Shown here: positions 44,301 through 56,300 of the stretch, piece after piece
How the letters are laid out: each line of letters opens with the position of its first letter
Numbering within the stretch: the first letter of the stretch is position 1
Source: Mnemiopsis leidyi
Lineage: Eukaryota > Ctenophora > Tentaculata > Lobata > Bolinopsidae
DNA length: 64,000 bases
NCBI GenBank assembly: GCA_000226015.1
Contig: JH153023.1
Location: 4,812 to 68,811 of the forward strand
Direction of reading: 5' to 3'
Notes under the pieces: generated by a model
Told to the model about the DNA's origin: nothing
Databases searched by the model: none
The model's input: the letters and a program-made list of their open reading frames with translations, nothing else
Position numbers and translations under genes: made by a program

Positions 44301-47300
44301 AGGTGTTTCTAATGCTTTTTTTCGTCAGTTGATTTAGGTTTGAGCGGAAATGAGATGTACTAATTGCACGTGCTGCCTGTTACAATTTGCACTTCATAGC
44401 GTCGTTGACAATGTACAGCATTCTGCATATTCGAACTGCACAAAGCACAACTAACCAGCGAATTAGTGGGCGCTCACTACACTTTTCTATAACAAAAATA
44501 TTTTCCTGCTCTCTTTCTCAGACTTTTGAACTTTTGCCCGCACAAAAACGTTTGTTTACGGGAGTGAGTCGGGACGAAATTAAAACTAGATTGACGACCC
44601 ATTCATGAAGATTAGACCTGGAGAGACTCGAGTGCCAGGTGTTTTTACCCACAGTGAGTATCGGATTTCACCTTAATAGGTCCCTGGAAATTCTAAGAGT
44701 GGTGCACACATGGTTAACACATGGAGTTTTAGACACGATAGAGTTGTCTGCGGTCGTGTTTCCACTTTTGATCTAATTCTTGTCGTTTGTTTGTTGGTAA
44801 ACTAGTTTTCCCGTTTTCAACCTTTTTAAATTTTTCTCTTTTTTCATTCACACTCCTTATCCATTTGTTGATTGCCGTTTAAAAAAGGGGAAGCAGATAT
44901 TCTTTAAATCTGCTGTGGGAAGAAGTTGAAGATATACCTGTAGAAAGAGGAAACGTTTTGTAAAACACCCTTGTGAGAGGAAGAAGAAGTCTGGTAACCA
45001 TGCTGAAAGAAGAAGATAGAGCCGAACAGATAAGTTTCAGTGTTTTGGAAAACAAGGGGGCTGAATCTATGGGGGACGGATACGGATCTACCTACAAGAA
45101 CACTCGTATGTTAAACTTGAAAATCTGTAGTTAATGAAAACCTAATACGTTGTTACTTGCGTGTAGGCGTCCCTTGCACAGTCGTATTTTAACATCCCGA
45201 AATATACTATATACTACCTAGGTATAAGGTGCTGTACTAGTTATAACCTAGGTATGAGCTAGGTCTAAGAAAGGTGTTATCCTACTATGCTAGGCATAGG
45301 CTAGGTATAATGTAAAGTATATTTTAGAATGGGCTAGGTTGTGATAATGGACAATGTCAGACGTCTTTGTGTAGTGGTCGACTTGATGATCACAGGATTG
45401 ACACTAACTGTTGTACAGTGCCATTAAATCATAAAATGTAAACTATTTAACAGTACAAATACATTGACTTCATTGAGTATGTAAATTTAATGGGTTATGA
45501 CTAAGATAGTGAAAGACTGTCCTAGCTCTGTCAGCTTACCGGATTCCGCCGTTGATTTGAACTTGAACACCTAGAAATAGATCTCTTATACAACAAGATG
45601 AAAAATCTTAGATATGTAAGACATGTAGCTACTTTGATTCCCATCCCAACATTATCGAGTAATCCCGCTTCACCCCTTGATTCTTATGCAAACACAGGCC
45701 TTGCCAAACAGACCTACTCCTTTTTGTGACGTCATCTTTGTACCTCCTTAAAATGCTCACCTCTCTCTCTCCCTCGAGCGCAACACGCCCCACAATTGCA
45801 GCTAGCTAGACTCTCACCTATAGTGTAGGAGACTCTAGAGCCAGCTCATTATGTCGTTAGTGTTGTTGGAGATTATTGCCTAGATATTAGGCTTATAGAG
45901 TTCCTGGTAATGCCTCTATAACTTGTACTTGCGCTCCTCTTGCTTGTATTTTCTACTTGTACAGCTGTACAGTATTAGCAGTAGCAGTTTCTTCTTCTGA
46001 TATGAATGTTAGCTGACCAAGAATATGATTGTAAAAAATTCAAACGGTAAGAGAAGTTAGGGTTAAAGCAAGTCTGCTTTGGCTGTAACATTGTCGCTAC
46101 TTGATCTATATTTGGTCTAATCTATAGCTCAGCTATGTACGCGTGCTTTAGCTGTACTTACAGTAGCCTGCTTCAGAATTCTAGAGTTGCTATAAAGCCT
46201 ATGGACATGCACTTTTGGGCCACTTTCTGTTGTCAAACATTCAGAATTTTATCTCGCTTAATTCCTTTCAGTCTGTGGATTTTATGTTTGTCGTAATTTT
46301 CATCAATCACATTCTTCAATAACTGGAGAATTCACTGAAGCGGTTCAAGTAAGTTTTGGAGGTTTTAATTTGTGACTCAGAGATTTGCGTTTTTCGTTCG
46401 TTACCATTAATGACGTTACAGTGATTGTTCAAACAAAGATTGTAATAAGGAGAATAAATTTTCTAGACTGTCGCTGCTATTCAAAGACTTGAGTCCATGA
46501 CTTTAAGTAAATCTAGCTGCTATTTACAAACACACGAACAAACTAATGCCAGAAAATAAGCCTATTGTTCAGCTTTGTCTCCAAATATTTTCCCTGAACC
46601 TGCCAGCAGATCGTGAGAGCGCGACCTGCTCAATGTAGCTCTGGATTATCTTATCAGAGCGTTTTGTTTTGTGATTCATTGTAGTGAGTCTGTCAGCCTG
46701 ACTGTCGGTATCTATGTTGAACGTCAAGCCAGTTCGAACTTCTCATAGCGTTAGAGCACACCCCCACGTACCTCAAACGATCAGGATCAGGGGGAATAAA
46801 CGTGTGAATGGGCATCATGTTGACACTGGTATGTTGACCAGCCGTGCGAAGGTTGAAATCTCCCGCCCTGACAGAGAACACCAACGACCGGGCGCGACCA
46901 AACATCAACGAAATTTAACTACCTTTTTAAACTCTGAATTATTATTAAAACAGTCGTTGGTCATCGACTTGGACATTCACTAAAATTCTCATTTTTATGT
47001 GTAGTGGTTATTGCATGCATTATAATGAAATACGCAGCTTTGCATTGCTTTGATTGACTGATTGAGTATTATCATGACATTTTAAGTTGTTACTGAATTA
47101 AAAGTGCAACACTTGCAGTGGTAAGCTCGAACCAGTTCTCGCTGAAGAAGTTAGAACATGAGTTGGGCGGACTAACTCTTCATCAGGTGTGTTTCAAATG
47201 TAATTTTTATCAATTGTATCAATTTTATCATTGTATCAATTGTATCTTGTTGTTTGTACTGTAAATTTTTCAACAAGTTTCAATTTCGTACAGTCTTCAA

Positions 47301-50300
47301 CAATTGGACTGCTTGTGCTTTTACCACATATTTGTCATGTGTTCTGTCCTAAAATGATTATTTCTGAAATATGTCCAGTTTTGCAGCAAACCAGTCCACG
47401 CAAATATCGTTAAGCCATAGTAAAAAAAACGATTAAGCATCGAAATATATTCAAACATATTCATCTTTGATACCGAAGTTAACCGTACTTAATTATTCAT
47501 TAAATCAAGGAAGCACAGATTCACATCACATCATATTGTCCGATTCAATGTAATGCATGTTATTTTACTGCCACTAAATCCTGCCTCACGTAAGACTTGG
47601 ATCACTTTGCTTGTTCGACTGATAACAAAATGTATAGATTATCATGTGTTATTGTGTTTTCTTTCTCTTGCTTGAAAATTGCATTTACAAACGTTCAAGA
47701 CACATTTCTAGATATTAGCAGCTAGTATACAATTTTAGTAAAGACTCTCATTAATTCGAAATGAAAACGGACTCCACAAGACTTGCAGAGTTTTTATTTC
47801 ATTGAAGCTCCCCTTTTAAAAGATATCAGCGTTTAGAAGTTTTCCTTAATTTCTAAAAGATTTATCATTTTACCCGGGGCTCTATGATAATGCTTAGTTA
47901 TTAGTTTCTTTAACGCTGACACAACATAGAGTTATAAAGCTCGCCATGTCCCGAGTGTCACGCCATACCAGTAACCATGGTAACCACCCTCCTGGTAACC
48001 ATGGTAACCGTGACCCTGGTTACAAAGTCCTACCTGCCCAGATGTCTACCCCCGACCTACCAGAGAAGATTGGACCTGTAACTCGAGCCCCAGGACTTGT
48101 TCATCACTCCGGTCTAACTACACACTCCTTACTGTCAGATATTGAAGATCAGGGCGATCTGGACTTGCTTGGAACTAGAGATGCTATCAATAATGATATC
48201 TATATTTATTTCCTCGTCACAGTACGTTTGTGGAGATTAATGTTACGCCTCTTAACACACCTTGCACTACTTTCACTTTGCATTGTGTGCATAATTCATT
48301 TACCATTTCAGCCATCAGACGGATTAAAAGTTCAATGTGTTCGCACAATGCAGTATCTGACGATGCTTAATTTCCGATGTACAGTGTTCACACCTTTTGT
48401 CCGTGCTTTTATACGTTATGAGTGTATGTCTGTCTGCGTTTCTATCTGTCTGTCTGCATCTGTATCTGTGTGTCTAGTCTGTCTGTCTGTCTGTTTGTCT
48501 AACACGGTTAAACCCAGGCTGCGAGAGAAGGGCGGGTAGATGCAGTAAAACAGTACTTGAAAAGCGCCTACTACAACAAACGTCACAGAGGAGCTGTCCC
48601 TCCTATAGACAGGTTACTTAGTTAGTTGTTGGAACAAATTGTTAGTTAGTTGTTAGTTAGTTGTTAGTGAGTTGTTAGTTAGTTGTTAGTTAGTTGTTAG
48701 TACAAGTTGTTAGTACAAGTTGTTAGTACAAGTTGTTAGTACAAGTTGTTAGTACAAGTTGTTAGTAAAAGTTGTTAGTACTAGTTGTTAGTACAAGTTT
48801 TGGGAGTTGTGTGTCCTATCTGAACTTCACAACTTAGTCTTATTGGATCATCTCAATGTCATTGGACAGTGCTCCAGACATTGTAATCTTTTTTGGGCTG
48901 GTCCCTATGGTAACGCACGTTCATCTTGCAGGTTGGACAGTGATGAGGTTGGAGCACTACACTATGCTGCGAGATACAACCACCAAGCTGTTATGCAGCT
49001 CCTTGTCGACTTTAACGCTAGTAAGAACAATATATCTAGTTATATTCATTCTCTAACATCACCTTTACAAAACAAAAATTGTTTGTAAAGAAGATATTTT
49101 CATTTCCTGTATAACTGATGCTAGGAATTTCATGATTAAAACATGTAATGTTGATTCCACTGCGCTCGAAACAACCCCCCTAGTTAATCCAAACTCCTAG
49201 ATCTCTAGATCTAACATCTCTCCCACTCAGACGTGAACAACCCCGCTCAGGATGACCTGACTCCCCTACACTACGCTGCTCGCTACACACCCAAAGGAAC
49301 TGCAGATATGGACTTTGAAGAGACAACTGTAGTTGACATTAACGCGCCTCTTCCGCCTACCAAGGTAAGTCTGAGGAGTAAGACCAGTTGAACAATCAAT
49401 AAGATCTGCAGCTGGTGTTTGGTGTTGACTGGGAGACTGCTTTGTTTCAAACTCGTATCTGTTACTTGGCTGATCAGTATCCAGTGCTGAGGTTATAAAA
49501 TTCAAAGTTGCATTTCAAGACTGCGTGTTGTCAATTAAGTGAAATTCATGGTTCGATTGCCCAGAAAGAGAAGAAAACAAAATGTCTGTTTGGTAAGAAA
49601 GCCGATAAGACCAAGCCTATCATGGTAAAAACACAAAAGTCTACCTCGCTTACCGACGGACTTTTAGCGGCCATCCTCTATGTAAGATATAATGCCTTAA
49701 AATGGCACTTAGCTCAGCTACGCTAAACCTGCTTTATTCTTTTCTTTTATGGTTAACCCATCTCGTAATCACATCATGGTGCAAACCCGTTTAGCTGAAC
49801 CTGCCCGTAGCTATCTCTGTTTCCCATTCAAACTCTTTTAGCGAATCTTTCAGACTGTAGTGACTCGACCGGTCACTTGGCTCCGTTAAGTTTACTCTCA
49901 AATGCACTGCTCCAAACCTATGTCAGTACTCACAGTCTAACAGTAATAATACCGTACTGTAGTGACCGAACCTTTTTGTAGAAGTTAAGTCAGTCTGACT
50001 TTGTGACATACAATTTTGCCTCCAAAGATCGCTTACTTTGTGCGAACTAGATTCCTTATTCCAATATTTTCAACCAAATTATCAGATATATATAATAGAG
50101 CTGTTTTACAGGAAGAGGATGAGCCTGAAGGAGAAGAAGACAAAGAAGAAGAAGAGGAAGAAGACAAGGAGGAAGAAGAACTGCCTACAGAAGACTTGCA
50201 AGCAACTCGGTCGATTAGCGAGATAATAGCGGAGGACTTTGGTTCTCCCCCCGTCAAGTTTCTATTGGACCAGGGAGCTAACGTAAACGCTAAAGACAAG

Positions 50301-53300
50301 TATGGACTAACCGCACTGCATTGTGCAGCAGACAGGGGGAACTATGCAGCTGTTATAGAGCTCCTGAAACATCCCAGTATCATTATTGAGTGTCAGGGTG
50401 AGCCATCTGAATTTCGTAACTTCCATATTTCTGCCCGCACTTGATACAGGGTTTGCCTAGAAACTTACGATAAAATCTTCCTAAATAACTACCCCGTAAT
50501 CAATTTTTGGTTGAAACTTTCAGAGATGATTTACCACAAATAGGGTAACATCCGTGCCAATTTTAATTGAAATCAGATCAAAACGTCAGTTTCTCACTTC
50601 ATCGATAGGAGTACTAAAGCCCACTGCCCCACTGGGATTGCACAAGAAGTTTCGACTCTTAAATGGAGATTAACGAGAAAACGCCATATTTCAATATTCA
50701 TTTAGTGTGCCGATAACCTGACGTATTAATTTTTTTGAAAACTTGCGTATGTAAAATTGTAATCATTTATCAGATAATTTTATCAGACTGGCCTTTTGTA
50801 TCGGAATATGTTTTTTTCTCGTTGATATCCCTAGATACAATGTTGATTTTTGTGTAATCCCAGTAGACTCTACTCCTATCGATGAGGTTAGTTGCCAGCG
50901 TTTGAATGTCTTCTGAAGGTTGCTAAGGCCTTTAAACGCCCTACAAGGTTATAATTTAACTTTGTCCGAAATTAGGTATAATCATCATTTAAATCTCAAC
51001 CAAAAAATGCCCATCAGCAGGGGAGTTATTTACGAAAATATAATCGAAAGTTTTGGCACCTGTATATAATCGGAATTCTTTTCCTGCCTCGTACAACAGC
51101 TCTAGCCTTTAACGTTAAATTTAAGTTTTCTACTACAATGTGCGTATAAAGATCCTCAGATAAAGTGTAACATGAATTCTTCACACTTTCTCGTTTTCAG
51201 ACAAGCAAGGGGAAACCCCGCTGCAACTGGCAGTCCGCGCTAACTCCATGCCTTGTGTGAGAAAACTGTTGAGTGTTGGAGCTAGAGCTAATTGCGAGAA
51301 CTTCAACCAGCTCAGTGCTCTACACAGCGCTTGTGTCGAGAGTAATCTGGAGATAGTTAAGATGTTGTGTGATAAGTTGGAACACGAGGGCGTCAAGAAT
51401 TTCATCAACAAGGTTTTACTTCGTCAAGAGTATTTTTGTTCCTTTTTTGACAAGAAATTGTTTTAATGGGTAAAATTTTATAAGGGAAATCGATACGTAC
51501 GAAGCACCATGTCTCTAATTCAACTGTATTCTTCTATTGAACGCTAGCTTATCTTAATTCTTATGTGTTGTTCTTTTCAGACAAATGATGAGTCCATGAC
51601 TGCGCTTCATTTTGCAGTGGAGGTTGGCGCTGAAGATGTTGTCAACTTTCTTGTCGACAAAGGTTAGTTCTTAAGACATTGTGAAGTGATTGAAGTTGGT
51701 TGACCTTAAAAACAAGACACATTAATAATACCCACTTTGATTAAGGATTATTATCAAGTCAATTAATATTTAACGAAAATTATACCCTCTTTAAGTTTAC
51801 AATCTGACAGGAGCGGACGTGACATTGAAGAGAAAGAACCTCGACACTCCGCTACACTTAGCTGCTAACCACGGTTTTGTTGAGATCGCTACTAAACTTA
51901 TTGGTAACGGACACACCATCGACTTGGACGCTAAGAACTTGGAGAGGATGACTCCTTTACACAGTGCTGCTAGAATGGACAGGGAGAAGATGATGCATCT
52001 TCTTATTGACAGGTTTAACAAACATGTTAATTCCCTTCTCCTCGCTCATGACAGCTTTAGGCAAAAAAACTAAGTTGAAGTTACACTTAAGTTAACGGTC
52101 ACTGTTTTCATTACTATATAGAAAACTGGTATTGAGGCATCATTCTCCACCAGGGGAGCTAACCTAGAAGCGTTGGACAAGGACGGTTCTACCCCGCTCA
52201 TCATGGCAGCGGGATGGGGGCAGATGGCGGCTGTTCAGATCCTCCTGGAGGCAGGGGCAGATGTCCACGCCCAGGACAAGAGGGACAAAACTGCCATATT
52301 CCATGCCGTGGAGGAAAGTCGTCCTAAAGTGTTGAAGTTGTTGTTGGACAGGAGAGGGAAGGAAAACTTAGGGAATGAGATAGATAGGTTCCAGAATACT
52401 CCGCTACATTTAGCTTCACAACTTGGGTATATATCCTGCGTCAAAGTGCTCCTGGAGGTGAGGGTTATCCTAGAATATCACGCTACACCACATGCTGACT
52501 TGCTTTTATACTTCATTGTTTTAAGTTTAAAACTAGTAATGGTAGCTGAGTAGCACAGCTGTTTTCAAGGCTGTTTTAATAGCTGTTTTCACGAATGTTT
52601 TCATAGCAACTTAAGTAATAATTTCACCCCTTTACCCCTTCTGTTAATGAGTTATCAAGTCTACAAAAACCCCCCTAATAAAATCCCCCCCCAGTTTGGG
52701 TTTGCAAGTGATGCCCAGAACGAGGACGACATGTGTCCACTACATCTGGCTGCTCTACATGGCCGCATTCAAACTGTCAAGGAACTCGTCAAGTTCGTCA
52801 GCTTTTGAGTTGACTTTGTTTTCCTGATTAGGATTAGGAGATAAAGGATTCTTCATCCACTGCTCTCTATTTCGACCCTAATCGATTTGCACGTTTGAAG
52901 TTGCCCTATGTCTAAATTAAAAGATTTATGAGTTATCATCTTCAGATGGGACCCAGCGATTGTGAATGACGAAGACGAGATTGCAAACACCCCACTACAT
53001 TACGCTGCCCAGGCCGGTCATGTCAAAACTGTTATCTTTCTCACAGAGGAATCTGCTGACGTGGACGCTAAAAATCAGGTTAAACGCAACTTCCATAAGT
53101 CAAATAGTTTATCTTGTTCAAACTAACACTTTAAAGCCGGCAAATATCTGGAATAGTCGGCCTGTATATCTTGTTAGGTCCGAAATTAAATCTCATACCA
53201 ACTTTATTACAGTTTGGCTGGACTCCCATGGACTGTGCAGCAGCATGTGGCATGACAAAGACTCTAGCAGCACTGCTAGACGCAGGTGGTGAAGTAGACC

Positions 53301-56300
53301 CTATCGACAAAGCCAAGACAACTCCCCTACATCTTGCTGCTAAGAACGGTCACGTGGCCACTGTGGAGTTCTTGTTGGACCACGGTGCCAACATTAGACT
53401 TACTGATGTGGACGGGAACAACGCTCTGGAGCTAGCTACAATGCACACTAAGAAGGAGGTCGCTGAAGCTATTATCGAGTAAGGAGATATTATTTCTTCA
53501 ATAGATCAATGGGGGGCTATATATCTATTTTATATCAGGGCGCTGGCAAGCGCGCATGGCAGCATTACACCAGGTTTACAATCATCCGAGTATTCATGCA
53601 ACATCGGAAATCACTGTGTTGAGTGTTGACAGTTACGATTTCTAATCAGTGTGCAGGATAGCCAATCTTCTGTAGAGTATTTTACATCGCCAAGAACTAT
53701 AAAGTTGTAACTCTGTCGGGACCATAATGAAACCACCAACCCAACCCGTTACAAACCCCAACTGTTTGCATTTCGCTATCACAGAATTATCTTCTAAGTA
53801 ATCGTACCCTACTGTACCTCCGACGTTGAAAAGTAAACCCTCTTGGTTCGAAGATATAATCCTACTTCCGTCCTTATCTATCAGGAGGTATAAACCCCAG
53901 TCTGAAAATATTAAGTAGAGTTGTATGAGAATCCAAATTTAAAACCCTTAGGTTCCTGTACAGTCAGTTTGTCTAGCTTCCACAAACCCCTGTTTGCTAC
54001 AATTCCCCCTTAATGAAGCGGTTTATAGTATAACAATTGACTGGTTGGTCCTAATCTTACTTTTAATATTGTACGAAAGAAGAATGTGAAAATTGTTCCC
54101 CTCAAAATTGATTTTAAAGAGTTTTTCACTCTATTGTTTGTGTTACAGCGGGGAATTAAAATTTATATGTAATTGAGGAGAACTACAAGGTAGACATTGG
54201 TCGAGAAATTCAACATAATTAGCATTGGTAAAAATCATAGACAATTGACATTCGTGATTTTGTTCTCCTTACGTTATTAAAATTTTTGACGCGATTTCGT
54301 CAACATTCTTATACAAACGTCATAAAGTGATAACTTAATACTTCCATTAGCCAGAAAGTTTTCAATAAGTTAATTTTGAATATAACATGTTCCGTGGATA
54401 TGGAACCCGCCACATTGACCTGTCAAAAATAGCACAATATTAGAAAATTGAATCATGAACATGGCAGAGAAACGCTGATAAAACTAATTGTGAACCACTA
54501 GTCATCTAGTCACGAGATTTGCTGATTTGATGGTAGAAAATGGAAATTTTACTTCAAGAGACTTAGTGCTCGAAATAACGAAGGATAAATGCTGGTCGGA
54601 TTTGTTGAGGACGATAGTTTGTTCCACTCAGTTACAGTGGAAACCTTGTCATAAGCACGTATATTATGCAATGACTCTATACGTTTGGACTCTGAGTTAG
54701 AATCAGTTCGTTTGCTTTCCCGACTAGAGCAGTTGAATAGTGCACTCCAACTAGTTACAATTACCTAGATGTATAAGGATATCTTTTGTCAGTAGAAAAT
54801 TATAAGATAAAGTTCTGGATCACTTAAAAATCATTCTACTGTCCAATCAGCTGATTAACCTTTTTAATCTCATCTAATCCCAGAAAATTTCCCGTAATTC
54901 AGTTATTTAAGCACAATATTTATCATATTCATCATAAAATCATATTAAAAGCGGAATCATAGTTTCACGTTTTACGGCCAAATCGATCAGGAAACAAGCA
55001 GCCCCATTCAGATATCCGCGAAGCATTTGATCCTTCATTGTTCGCGTGATCTTTTGTCATTTGGAACTGGAAATATCTGAAAAAACAGTTATCACTTTTT
55101 TCTAACCTAGAAATTTCTCTTGTAATGCCACAGTAATTAAATGAAATTGTGAAAACCCTGGCGTTTAATGTATTATCTGGGCGATAGAAAGAGTACCTTT
55201 TATTATCAGAAGGATGTTACACAGTAGTCTTTGATTTCTTTGTTCTTTCCCGCGTCAGAACCTTTGAATTCTGCTTCATCTGCATGGCCATTGTCATCTT
55301 CGATAAATGCCATATTGAGTGCACCCTCAGGATTCCTAATATCTCCATCTTTTCCAAACTCTCTTTCACTATCTTCTGTATTTTCCACTTCTCCAGATAC
55401 CACAAGAGCATCACCATCCTTATCATTGGAAATCATTAATGCTCTCTTGTCCTCTTTTCTTCCATATCGTTTTGCACGACTAGCGAGTAAGCCCAGAGCA
55501 AGTATTGCTACTGCAATGGCCAAGACTAAAAGCCCTACAAGCTCAAGTGCTTCCAAGGATTTGCTGCCGTGCCAACTGCTGAGACCTTGAGTTGAAACAC
55601 AAGACCCACTACCTTGTTCCCAGTTCCAGAAGAGCCCCGCTGAGCACATACAGGATGTTTGGTTACCAACAGATAAACTACCTTCAGGACACTCCATACA
55701 CTTCAGTGCTCCATCTTGACTTACAGAGTTTAAAGGACAAGTACTACAGTCTGTTCCATTCCAGTGGTGTCCAGCCTGACAGATGCAAAACTCAGCACCA
55801 GCTTCAGAAGTAGTTCCTGATGGGCAGATCGAGCAAGATGTCATGTTAGGACCTCTGTAAGTTCCCGGAAGACAGATGCAGCTATCAGAAGAACCTCTTG
55901 TGAATGAAAACTTTGGGCAGGGAGTACAAGCTGATACCTGGGGGTCTTTGTAGGTGTCAGGTGGACAGAGACTGCAGGAACCGGCAGTTTTATTACTCCA
56001 GCTCCAGACCATGTTTGTAGGACATCTGCAAGCTGTCCCGTTTTTTAGAGCTGATGAGCCTAGAGGACATGGCAAGCAGTGCCGTGCTCCGTTCTGACTG
56101 ACCGAGTTGCTGGTACAACATTCACAAGATGACATGCTCTCATCTTTGTATGTCCCGGGAGCACAGTTGGTGCACTTTGTTCGATTCCAAAAGTTACCAC
56201 CAGGACAGTTACAGCGGTCAGAACCCTCTGCAGAAAAGGACAACTCAGGACATGCATCACAAGTCAGCATATCCTTGTCTTTGTAAGAGTTTGGTGGACA

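Noticed and set aside
45180-45320. Cluster of ctaggtat words as a regulatory array
   Set aside because: Irregular spacing and no known factor; looks like degraded simple repeat.
50033-50299. Minus-strand serine-rich frame
   Set aside because: It is the complement of the Glu/Lys-rich coding stretch of the TRPA1 exon at 50112.
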